Of a stretch of 64,000 nucleotides of DNA, positions 44,138-51,615 are shown piece by piece. Source of the DNA: Cellvibrionaceae bacterium. GTDB taxonomy: Bacteria > Pseudomonadota > Gammaproteobacteria > Pseudomonadales > Cellvibrionaceae. Under the pieces are notes generated by a model. The model ran no database searches, had not been told where the DNA came from, and worked only from the letters and a program-made list of their open reading frames with translations. The DNA lies in assembly GCA_021151695.1 (NCBI GenBank), contig JAGKWU010000018.1:1-64000 (forward strand), in the 5' to 3' direction. The translations under genes were made by a program, and so were the position numbers. The first letter of the stretch is position 1. Every line of letters begins with the position of its first letter.

Positions 44138-45823
44138 ATGAGTATGACTGAAAGTTTTGCCGAATTATTTGAAGAGAGCTTAAAAACGGTTGATATGGTG
44201 CCAGGCACCATCGTTACCGGTGTAGTTATCGACATCGACAAGGACTGGGTGACTGTTCACGCCGGCCTGAAATCCGAGGGTGTAATCCCCGCAGAACAAT
44301 TCCGTAACGAACTGGGTGAATTGAACCTCCAGATCGGCGACGAAGTACAAGTGGCGCTGGAAAGCGTAGAAGACGGTTTCGGTGAAACCAAACTGTCTCG
44401 CGAGAAGGCCAAGCGTTCCGAAGCTTGGAAAGTTCTCGAAGCTGCTCATCAAGCAGAAGAAGTTATCAAGGGTGTTATCAATGGCAAAGTTAAAGGTGGT
44501 TTCACCGTTGACGTGGCCAGCATCCGTGCGTTCCTGCCAGGTTCTCTGGTAGACGTTCGTCCAGTGCGCGATACCGCTCACCTGGAAGGTAAAGAACTGG
44601 AATTCAAAGTAATCAAGCTGGACCAAAAGCGTAACAACGTAGTTGTTTCTCGCCGTGCTGTGTTGGAACAAACCAACTCTGCTGAGCGTGATGAGCTGTT
44701 GGCTACCCTGCAAGAAGGTCAAGCGGTTAAAGGTATCGTTAAGAACCTGACCGATTACGGTGCTTTCGTTGATCTGGGCGGCGTAGATGGTCTGTTGCAC
44801 ATTACCGACATGGCTTGGAAGCGTATCAAGCACCCAGGCGAGATCGTAAACGTTGGTGACGAAATCGACGTTAAAGTTCTGAAGTTCGACCGTGAGCGCA
44901 ACCGTGTATCTCTCGGCTTGAAACAACTCGGTGAAGATCCATGGATCGCTATCACCAAGCGTTACCCGGAAGGCGCTCGCGTGAAGGCTAAAGTGACCAA
45001 CCTGACTGACTACGGTTGCTTCGCTGAGCTGGAAGAGGGCGTCGAAGGTCTGATCCACGTTTCTGAAATGGATTGGACTAACAAGAACATCCATCCTTCA
45101 AAAGTTGTTCAACTGGGCGACGAAATTGAAGTTATGGTTCTGGATATCGACGAAGAGCGTCGTCGTATCTCCCTCGGCCTGAAGCAATGCCAGGAAAACC
45201 CATGGGATGCATTTGCACGCACTTGCGCCAAAGGCGACAAGATCAGCGGCAAGATCAAGTCAATCACTGACTTCGGTATCTTCATCGGTCTTGAAGGCGG
45301 CATCGACGGTCTGGTTCACCTGTCAGACATCAGCTGGCACGAAGCTGGCGAAGAAGCTGTTCGCAAGTACAAGAAAGGCGACGAGCTGGAAACCGTGGTA
45401 TTGGCCATCGATCCAGAGCGCGAGCGCATTTCTTTGGGTATCAAACAACTGGAAGCCGACCCATTCTCTGAATACGTTTCAGTAAATGACAAAGGCGCTG
45501 TTGTTAAAGGTATCGTGAAAGATGTAGAAGCCAAAGCTGCTACCATCACTCTGGCTGCTGACGTAGAAGCGACTCTGAAAGCTTCTGAGTTGAGCCGTGA
45601 GAAAGTGGAAGATGCGCGCAATCTGCTGAAAGTAGGCGACGAAGTTGAAGCCAAAATCATCGCAGTTGACCGCAAAAACCGCAGCATCAGCTTGTCTGTG
45701 AAATCTAAAGATGTTGAAGATGAAAAATCAGCATTGAAAGAGCACAGTGCCAAGCAAACTGAGCAGGCAGCACCAGCAACTCTGGGCGACCTGATCAAGG
45801 CGCAAATGCAAAATAAAGAGTAA
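44138..45823 (+). CDS. rpsA: 30S ribosomal protein S1
   Basis: S1 binds mRNA on the 30S subunit and helps initiation at structured or weak sites. The 561-residue protein has six S1/OB repeats; repeats 3-6 are clearest (GIVKNLTDYGAFVDLGG, KVTNLTDYGCFAELEEG, KIKSITDFGIFIGLEGG). The ATG at 44138 is preceded by TATATAGGTATTACC, with no strong Shine-Dalgarno; in gammaproteobacteria rpsA is known to have such a leader and to be autoregulated by S1. The 265-nt upstream gap after the ugd terminator holds short inverted repeats (for example GCTAGAGGGCTAGC) in keeping with that. Confidence 0.98.
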   Translation: MSMTESFAELFEESLKTVDMVPGTIVTGVVIDIDKDWVTVHAGLKSEGVIPAEQFRNELGELNLQIGDEVQVALESVEDGFGETKLSREKAKRSEAWKVLEAAHQAEEVIKGVINGKVKGGFTVDVASIRAFLPGSLVDVRPVRDTAHLEGKELEFKVIKLDQKRNNVVVSRRAVLEQTNSAERDELLATLQEGQAVKGIVKNLTDYGAFVDLGGVDGLLHITDMAWKRIKHPGEIVNVGDEIDVKVLKFDRERNRVSLGLKQLGEDPWIAITKRYPEGARVKAKVTNLTDYGCFAELEEGVEGLIHVSEMDWTNKNIHPSKVVQLGDEIEVMVLDIDEERRRISLGLKQCQENPWDAFARTCAKGDKISGKIKSITDFGIFIGLEGGIDGLVHLSDISWHEAGEEAVRKYKKGDELETVVLAIDPERERISLGIKQLEADPFSEYVSVNDKGAVVKGIVKDVEAKAATITLAADVEATLKASELSREKVEDARNLLKVGDEVEAKIIAVDRKNRSISLSVKSKDVEDEKSALKEHSAKQTEQAAPATLGDLIKAQMQNKE

Positions 45824-45831
45824 TTTTGCAA

Positions 45832-45866
45832 AACAACGGCTAGACTGGTTCTAGCCGTTGTTGTTT
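45832..45866 (+). terminator. Terminator after rpsA
   Basis: AACAACGGCTAGA (45832-45844), CTGGT loop, and its perfect complement (45850-45862), followed by GTTTT. The T-tract is short. Confidence 0.88.
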
Positions 45867-46004
45867 TAGGGGCTTGCTAAAAGTGCCTAAACCGGTATAA
45901 ATTCAATGGGTTAGAGTTTATAGCGTTTTAGACACTGCACCTGGGTTTTGTTGTTTCAAAGGATTGCAGAAATTTTGCCAGTAAGATCAGCTAGAGAGTG
46001 GGTC

Positions 46005-46292
46005 ATGACAAAATCAGAACTTATTGAATATATTTCCGAGAAGCAAAATCAATTGCCGGTTAAGGATGTTGAACTGGCAGTGAAGCTGTTGCTGGATTAT
46101 ATGTCTGATATCCTGGCAACCGGCGAGCGTATCGAGATTCGCGGTTTTGGCAGTTTCTCCCTTCATTATCGTGCACCACGTACCGGTCGCAATCCCAAAA
46201 CTGGTGAGTCGGTCGTGCTCGAAGGCAAATATGTTCCGCATTTCAAGCCAGGAAAAGAAATGCGCGATCGCGTTAATGAGAGTATTTGTTAA
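46005..46292 (+). CDS. ihfB: Integration host factor subunit beta
   Basis: IhfB with IhfA forms the heterodimer that bends DNA sharply at specific sites. The 95-residue protein starts MTKSELIEYISEKQNQL and has the DNA-binding beta arm GFGSFSLHYRAPRTGRNPKTGE, minus the run beyond 20 residues, with the intercalating Pro near residue 65. The frame extends 19 codons upstream, but ATG 46005 has GAGAGTGGG upstream and the standard N-terminus. IHF could be the helper that bends DNA at the amt sigma-54 promoter. In many relatives lapA follows; here a convergent glycan operon does. Confidence 0.95.
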   Translation: MTKSELIEYISEKQNQLPVKDVELAVKLLLDYMSDILATGERIEIRGFGSFSLHYRAPRTGRNPKTGESVVLEGKYVPHFKPGKEMRDRVNESIC

Positions 46293-46419
46293 GCTCTCTC
46301 ATAGTTTCTCCTTTCGATTCTCTGTTTCCTGTCCATCAAATTCTCGTGATGCCTCTCTCCTTGTTTTATAGAGTAAGGTTTTACGGTTGGGCGTTCTGGT
46401 TTATTTTCTGATGAATGTT

Positions 46420-47280
46420 TCAGTTGCTTGCTCTGAAGATAAAGTAAGAGCGCAGGAACATTTTGATATGTTTAAAGCCTTTTTTCGCTGCTTTGCCACC
46501 CAGGTGAATAATGCGAATTTCAGGTAGCAAATAGATTTTGGCCAAGCGAGAGATTTTGCGTGATAAATCAAAATCCTCGAAATATAAAAAATACTCTTGG
46601 GAAAAACCGTTCACTTGCTTGAGAACTGATGTGCGGCACAGCATAAAGCAGCCGCTGGCCAGCTCTATCTCCATGGGAGATGTAACGGGAAATTTATCTT
46701 TATAGGCATAGTTATCAAGTTGTTTTTTGAAAATACCATTTAGAAAACTATTGTTAATCCCGCGTAAAAAAATAATCAGCAGATTGGGTGAGCGCTTGGC
46801 CAGATATTCTGGTTCGTTATTTTCGTTGGTTGCGCTGGGTGCGACCAAGCCAACCCCGGGGTTCCGTTGTAAGAATTGGATGCCCTCGATCAGGGCGTGC
46901 TTATCCATTTCAACATCGGGGTTGAGAATAAGGTGGTAGTCGCTAATGCATTGGTTAATTGCCAGATTGTTGCCTCTTCCATAACCCAGATTCCCATGTC
47001 CATTGATTAGTTTCGCCTGCTCTCCCATTAATCGCTGGGCCAGGGCAAATGCATCTTTTGTCGGAGATGCAAGCTCTGTTTGGTTATTGATCAGGAAAAA
47101 TTCGTAGTTACTAATTTGATGTGTGTTTTGTGCCGTTTGGAGTGCTTCAAAGAGGGATTTAATCGTGGTAGCAAGAATGTTCAAGCTCGTGTCATAAACA
47201 ACGCAGCCGATGCTGATACTTGTCGGCGAGTGCGGCGAGTGCGGCGAGTGCGGCGAGTGCGGCGAATCGGATGGGGTCAT
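46420..47280 (-). CDS. Glycosyltransferase family 2 (rhamnosyltransferase-like)
   Basis: A 286-residue GT2 enzyme that probably adds one sugar to a lipid-linked glycan; donor and acceptor unknown. Core motifs: SIGCVVYDTSLNIL, NLGYGRGNNLAIN, the DXD-like LILNPDVEMD, and a C-terminal EDFDLSRKI. It has no membrane spans. The start ATG overlaps the stop of the WbpM-type gene by 4 nt (ATGA). The N-terminus carries four tandem Ser-Pro-His units before the enzyme fold, coded by a 9-bp repeat. Last gene of the minus-strand operon; convergent with ihfB, with no clear terminator between. Confidence 0.87.
   Translation of the reverse strand: MTPSDSPHSPHSPHSPHSPTSISIGCVVYDTSLNILATTIKSLFEALQTAQNTHQISNYEFFLINNQTELASPTKDAFALAQRLMGEQAKLINGHGNLGYGRGNNLAINQCISDYHLILNPDVEMDKHALIEGIQFLQRNPGVGLVAPSATNENNEPEYLAKRSPNLLIIFLRGINNSFLNGIFKKQLDNYAYKDKFPVTSPMEIELASGCFMLCRTSVLKQVNGFSQEYFLYFEDFDLSRKISRLAKIYLLPEIRIIHLGGKAAKKGFKHIKMFLRSYFIFRASN
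47224..47265. repeat. 9-bp tandem repeat, 4.7 copies, inside the glycosyltransferase gene
   Basis: CGGCGAGTG is repeated four times exactly, then CGGCGA. On the coding strand it encodes Ser-Pro-His units at residues ~7-18. Unit length is a multiple of three, so copy-number change would keep the frame. Confidence 0.95.
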
Positions 47281-49202
47281 TTATTGTGCTTGCCTGCTTT
47301 TAACAAAATAACGTTTGAGCTTTTGGCGTGATGTAAGAGATCTTCGGTGCTGCCCGCCAAATTAGCTTCCACAAAAGAAGATTTCAGTGTGTTAAACACC
47401 TCTTTGTGATTGAATTGCTCGATATGCAAGCGCAATTGATCAAGATAGGTTTCTAATTCGTGCAAGCTGATATGTTGTTCGTGTGCACGCAAAATTCTCG
47501 GATGGGGTGTCCCTTCGCAGTTATCCCCAACTAATAATTCTTCGTAGAGCTTTTCGCCGGGCCGTAAACCGGTGAATTGAATTTCTATATCGCCTTCTGG
47601 GTTGTCTGCCGTTTTTAAGCTATGGCCAGAGAGAAAAATCATTTCTGATGCCAGATTTAAAATTTTGACTGGCTCACCCATTTCCAGCACAAACACGTCA
47701 CCACCTTCCGCCATGGCGCCAGCTTGGATGACCAATTGGGCTGCTTCACTGATAGTCATAAAGTAACGTGTTATTTCCGGATGGGTGACTGTGACGGGGC
47801 CGCCTCGCTTAATTTGCTCGCGAAATTTTGGCAGTACACTGCCCGAGGAATCCATGACATTGCCAAAGCGCACCATACTAAATACGGTGGACGACTGTTT
47901 TGCAAAAGCCTGTAAAACCAGCTCTGCCAGACGTTTGGTGGCGCCCATGACGTTAGTTGGGCGAACGGCTTTGTCGGAGGAGATTAATACAAAACGCTCA
48001 ACCTTGGCGGCGATTGCCGCTTGCGCAGTTTTGTAAGTGCCAAACAAATTGTTATTCGTGCCTTCAAGGATATTGTATTCAACTAAAGGAACATGCTTGT
48101 AAGCGGCGGCGTGATATAAGGTTTGTACTTGAAAATTCTTCATTACATTTTCAAGCAAGGTTTCATTGTTGATTGAGCCGAGAATTGGATAGAGCTTTAT
48201 ATCCGTCTCGGCAATGAGCGGTTCTAATTCTTCCTGAATCTGATAGAGATTGAATTCGTTGCGCTCAAACAAAATCAGGGATTTAGGATTGGATTTAATA
48301 GCCTGTCGGCAAATCTCTGATCCTATGGAGCCTCCGGCCCCCGTCACCATAACCACTTTGCCGGTAATGTTCATCTCTAATAATGAGTGTGCAGGGGCAA
48401 CAGGTTCACGCCCGAGTAATTCTTCAATTTGAATGGAGCGAAACTCGTCGACTTGCGCAGTGCCATTGATTAGGTCTGTCAGTGGTGGAATGGCCTGTAC
48501 TTGAACGTTCAGTTTTTCCAGGTTGCGCACAATGCGGGCAGTTTGCTGTGGAGAGCTTTTGTCTTGTGCGAGCAATATTTTTTTAACCTGATATTTGGCA
48601 ATTAAATAACCCAGGTCATCAGGGTTATAAACTTTAATGCCGCGCAAATTGCTTTCATGTAGCTTGGGGTTATCATCTACGAAAGCTATGGGGCGATATT
48701 GCGCGCTTTTTTGTAATTGTGCAGACAGGTAATGACCGGATTCGCCAGCGCCATAAATAATGACATGGGTATTGCCTTTGGGGGCGAGAAAGCTCAACAG
48801 GTTGCGGAACATCAAGCGCGGCAAACCTATGAGGAAGAGTGCAATAAATGAATAAATCACTGGCACTGAGCGCGGCAAAAATGCGTGCAGATAAAAGCCG
48901 GCGGCAATCATGGCGACACTGGACGCGAGTATGCCAATTAAGATAGTGATGATTGCCTGTGGGGGGATGTAACGCAAAATGGCACGATACAATCCCATAC
49001 GTATAAAAAATGCGATAGAGATGCTGATTGTGCAGAGTAAACACAGAAGCTCTTGGAGGGTAAAGTGAAATTCCAATTGGCTCAGGCGTAAAACGTAAGC
49101 GAGGTAGAACGCTATGGAAATCGCTGTTGCATCATAAGTAACGCTGATGGCTCGTTTGATTGGGCGAGGTGCGTTAAGAAATTTTGCGAGCATGCGATTC
49201 AT
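47277..49202 (-). CDS. wbpM: WbpM/FlaA1-type UDP-sugar 4,6-dehydratase, membrane bound
   Basis: WbpM-type enzymes make UDP-4-keto-6-deoxy sugars (toward QuiNAc, FucNAc and similar) for O-antigen. The ~641-residue protein has four N-terminal spans, a first Rossmann motif VIIYGAGESGHYLSAQL near residue 140, and the catalytic domain with VMVTGAGGSIGSEICRQ near 290, YHAAAYKHVP, and SSDKAVRPTNVMGATKR, holding the family's Ser-Met-Lys-type active site. ATG 49202 has AGGAG 7 nt before it; ATG 49208 and longer starts are worse placed. It is the third gene of the operon. Confidence 0.9.
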   Translation of the reverse strand: MNRMLAKFLNAPRPIKRAISVTYDATAISIAFYLAYVLRLSQLEFHFTLQELLCLLCTISISIAFFIRMGLYRAILRYIPPQAIITILIGILASSVAMIAAGFYLHAFLPRSVPVIYSFIALFLIGLPRLMFRNLLSFLAPKGNTHVIIYGAGESGHYLSAQLQKSAQYRPIAFVDDNPKLHESNLRGIKVYNPDDLGYLIAKYQVKKILLAQDKSSPQQTARIVRNLEKLNVQVQAIPPLTDLINGTAQVDEFRSIQIEELLGREPVAPAHSLLEMNITGKVVMVTGAGGSIGSEICRQAIKSNPKSLILFERNEFNLYQIQEELEPLIAETDIKLYPILGSINNETLLENVMKNFQVQTLYHAAAYKHVPLVEYNILEGTNNNLFGTYKTAQAAIAAKVERFVLISSDKAVRPTNVMGATKRLAELVLQAFAKQSSTVFSMVRFGNVMDSSGSVLPKFREQIKRGGPVTVTHPEITRYFMTISEAAQLVIQAGAMAEGGDVFVLEMGEPVKILNLASEMIFLSGHSLKTADNPEGDIEIQFTGLRPGEKLYEELLVGDNCEGTPHPRILRAHEQHISLHELETYLDQLRLHIEQFNHKEVFNTLKSSFVEANLAGSTEDLLHHAKSSNVILLKAGKHNK

Positions 49203-49321
49203 CGGCATCTCCTGTTTTGGGGTTGGCGGCCTTGGAAGTGGGGCTGCATCTGTACAAGGCCGGCAACTTTGCATCCAGCTTTAGGTCGGGGGGAAATATG
49301 CTGTACAAGCCACTGAACGCT

Positions 49322-50341
49322 CTAGTTAGAGCTCGATTTGCCGGCCCCGATTATAAAGCACAGGGCTATCAAAGGTAACAATGAAATTGTAGTAATGAGT
49401 AATGCGTAGCCTGGTAATTGGTTGGCGAGCAATGCCCAGGGAAATAGCCAGGCGATGTTGATGCCTAAAAGGCACAGGGTAACTGTTTGATGGGAGCCAA
49501 ATTTTCGCGACAGTATTTGATAGCTATGGCTTCGATGTGCCTGATACCAGCGTTGTCCGCTAAGGATTCGATAACCAAGTGTCCAACTTGCATCTATCCA
49601 GAAACCTGCCGTCAGGATCAAAGCGCTAAAAATGCTGAGATAAGATTGATTGATGGCGTAAAGCAGCAGGCTGCCGATAAAACAACCTAAAAATGTGCTG
49701 CCGGTGTCCCCCATAAAAATGCGCGCTGGTTGCCAGTTTGCCATCAAAAAGCCCACAACAGGCGCTGCGCTCAACAAAATACCTGCGGCGAGCGGTGTAG
49801 CGAGAGCTGATGCATAAAACCATGCAAGGGTGGCGAGAAGGAATACGGCTTCGCTGCCGGCTATGCCATCTATGCCATCCATAAAGTTAAACAGATTTAT
49901 AAGCCAGCTAATGGCAAAGGCAACGAGTATCCCACTGATAATTGCTAAGGGCAGTGCTAAGCCCGCAAGTATTTTCAAATTGCCCAGGGCGAGTAGGGCG
50001 CTGACGAAATATAAGAAAAAGCGCAGTCGACGTGAGAGGCCGCGAATATCATCCAATAAGCCGGTTGCGGCCACAATCAGGCTCGGTAGCAAAATAAAAC
50101 AAAGCAGACCCATTATTTGTGAGGGAAGGTAAACCAGGCAGAAAATGGGCAACAGTAAAAGGATTAACGCAACAAATCCCAAGCCACCAATACGTGGGGT
50201 TGCCAATGTGTGTGAGCTGCGATGATTGGCTATATCGAGTAGTTGTTTGCGGTGAGCATAGGTGATGAGCCATCGTGTTAACCAATAACCTGTTACTGCA
50301 AGCACGATAAACGCAAAGATTACTATCGAAACTCTGGTCAT
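49322..50341 (-). CDS. wbpL: Undecaprenyl-phosphate glycosyl-1-phosphate transferase (WbpL/WecA type)
   Basis: This MraY/WecA-family enzyme moves a sugar 1-phosphate (GlcNAc, FucNAc or QuiNAc type) to undecaprenyl phosphate and so starts glycan assembly. The 339-residue protein has about ten spans. Family motifs: TPRIGGLGF near residue 48, NLFNFMDGIDGIAGSEAVF (catalytic Asp pair), and FMGDTGSTFLGC. The His-rich loop reads YQAHRSHSYQIL. The start overlaps the epimerase stop by 4 nt. The position between an epimerase and a WbpM gene is the same as wbpV-wbpL-wbpM in P. aeruginosa O6. Confidence 0.9.
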   Translation of the reverse strand: MTRVSIVIFAFIVLAVTGYWLTRWLITYAHRKQLLDIANHRSSHTLATPRIGGLGFVALILLLLPIFCLVYLPSQIMGLLCFILLPSLIVAATGLLDDIRGLSRRLRFFLYFVSALLALGNLKILAGLALPLAIISGILVAFAISWLINLFNFMDGIDGIAGSEAVFLLATLAWFYASALATPLAAGILLSAAPVVGFLMANWQPARIFMGDTGSTFLGCFIGSLLLYAINQSYLSIFSALILTAGFWIDASWTLGYRILSGQRWYQAHRSHSYQILSRKFGSHQTVTLCLLGINIAWLFPWALLANQLPGYALLITTISLLPLIALCFIIGAGKSSSN

Positions 50342-51186
50342 GGTCTTTCCGGGCTCCAGCCTAGCAGGCTTTTGGTTTTATTAATGTCGACCTGCAAATC
50401 ACCTGTGAGGCGTGAAATTGCATCAGGTTTTATGATCGCAAGAAGGCTAAAAACTGTCGTCGGTACACTGAAGAGTCTCACGGGCTTCTTTAGCTGCTGC
50501 GCCAGTAATTCCACTATTTCGGCGGTGGTACGGCTTACGCCATCACTTGCCAGAAAAGTGTGATCCGCTGCTGCAGCGCTTGTGCAGCAGAGCGAAATGA
50601 GTGAGCAAAGATTTTCCATCGATACCAGGTCCCGCTTATTGCGAATATTGGCAAAAGGCAGGGGGATATCGTGTTGGATCAGCCGTTGTAATGCTGCTAG
50701 GTTACCTTTGTTGTAATGGCCATACACCAAAGGTGGTCGAATAATAACTAACCGGGTATTTGAGTTTACGAATGAATTTTGAAGAATCTCTTCACAAGCG
50801 AGTTTGGATTTTCCGTAGTCATCTTCGGGAGCTGGTGAATCTTCTGCCGTAAAAGGTGCGCGATCTTTTGTAGATTCGCCATTGACTTTGATGCTGCTGA
50901 GATAAATAACGCGGGGGATATTGGCAGCCAAGACTATAGCGGCGATTCGACGACAGAGTTGTTGGTTGTCGCGCTCAAAATCTTCCGTGGTCGCATTGTT
51001 CGTATGGGCGCGTGCTGCCAGGTGGATCAGGCAATCAACATCTTTCAGGGTGGCTGAGAGATGCTCGTCGCTGGCAGAGAGGTTATGGCGATCAATGGCG
51101 ATAATCCCGGCGCCAAGCCTGTCCGTTAGGTAGGGACAGAGGGCTTTTCCGATAAAACCTGTAGCGCCGGTCACAGCAATTTTCAT
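50338..51186 (-). CDS. NAD-dependent nucleotide-sugar epimerase/reductase (WbpV type)
   Basis: A 282-residue extended-SDR enzyme. N-terminal GATGFIGKALCPYL (residues 7-20) binds NAD; LIHLAARAHTNNA follows; the active-site Tyr-X3-Lys is EDDYGKSKLACEE near residue 132 and the catalytic Ser lies in YLSSIKVNGE. WbpV-type enzymes reduce the 4-keto product of WbpM, so a UDP-QuiNAc route is plausible but not proven. First gene of the operon on minus. The promoter would lie in the ~100 nt before tRNA-Val. Confidence 0.86.
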   Translation of the reverse strand: MKIAVTGATGFIGKALCPYLTDRLGAGIIAIDRHNLSASDEHLSATLKDVDCLIHLAARAHTNNATTEDFERDNQQLCRRIAAIVLAANIPRVIYLSSIKVNGESTKDRAPFTAEDSPAPEDDYGKSKLACEEILQNSFVNSNTRLVIIRPPLVYGHYNKGNLAALQRLIQHDIPLPFANIRNKRDLVSMENLCSLISLCCTSAAAADHTFLASDGVSRTTAEIVELLAQQLKKPVRLFSVPTTVFSLLAIIKPDAISRLTGDLQVDINKTKSLLGWSPERP

Positions 51187-51242
51187 ATAAGTTGAGGCGG
51201 TAAGAGATTGATATTGTTAGAAAGAAAAATGATTATCCGCGC

Positions 51243-51271
51243 TTGCCTGAGTCTGATGCAACTGGTAAAGT
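51243..51271 (+). promoter_or_regulatory. Promoter of tRNA-Val
   Basis: TTGCCT, 17-nt spacer, TAAAGT, then the GC-rich discriminator GCGCGCC, a mark of stable-RNA promoters under stringent control. The tRNA begins 15 nt after the -10. Confidence 0.72.
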
Positions 51272-51286
51272 GCGCGCCTCTGAAAC

Positions 51287-51363
51287 AGGACTATAGCTCA
51301 GTTGGTTAGAGCACCACCTTGACATGGTGGGGGTCAGCAGTTCGAGTCTGCTTAGTCCTACCA
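51287..51363 (+). tRNA. tRNA-Val (GAC)
   Basis: The 77-nt cloverleaf folds fully: acceptor AGGACTA with TAGTCCT, D-stem GCTC/GAGC, anticodon stem CCACC/GGTGG with loop TTGACAT (anticodon GAC), T-loop TTCGAGT and an encoded CCA. The central part is nearly the same as E. coli tRNA-Val(GAC). A1-U72 is unusual but paired. Confidence 0.97.
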
Positions 51364-51396
51364 AATTCGCCAAAGCCTTGGCAAATTGTATAAAAA

Positions 51397-51419
51397 GCCC
51401 GCAAATAGCGGGTTTTTTT
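51397..51419 (+). terminator. Terminator after tRNA-Val
   Basis: CCCGC (51398-51402), AAATA, GCGGG (51408-51412), then T7; an A-run precedes it. Confidence 0.93.
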
Positions 51420-51491
51420 GCTTTTGGGGGTCTGTATTTATGCGGATGACCCCAGTTTACCGCTCCTTCTGGCAGATTTTTAATGGCTGCC

Positions 51492-51519
51492 CTTGATTTC
51501 TCCTGCGCTCCCCCCATTT
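51492..51519 (+). promoter_or_regulatory. Predicted sigma-32 (heat shock) promoter of htpG
   Basis: CTTGATT, 13-nt spacer, CCCCATTT fits CTTGAAA-N11-15-CCCCATNT well. The start would be near 51526, about 90 nt before the htpG ATG. A perfect 7-bp hairpin, TTTCTGG-TCAG-CCAGAAA (51548-51565), lies in the leader but does not cover the ribosome site. Confidence 0.72.
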
Positions 51520-51615
51520 TGTTGGCATAGCTTTTTATCGAGATAGCTTTCTGGTCAGCCAGAAAACACATTCTCCTTCCCTGTTTGGTTTTTTGTATTT
51601 TTAAGGAGTTTCACC

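Noticed and set aside
44180..45094. Minus-strand frame of 304 codons opposite rpsA
   Set aside because: Shadow of the repetitive S1 domains of rpsA; no ribosome site.
47224..47265. CRISPR-like or phase-variable out-of-frame repeat
   Set aside because: The 9-bp units are contiguous without spacers, and the unit is a multiple of three, so neither CRISPR nor frame-switching fits.
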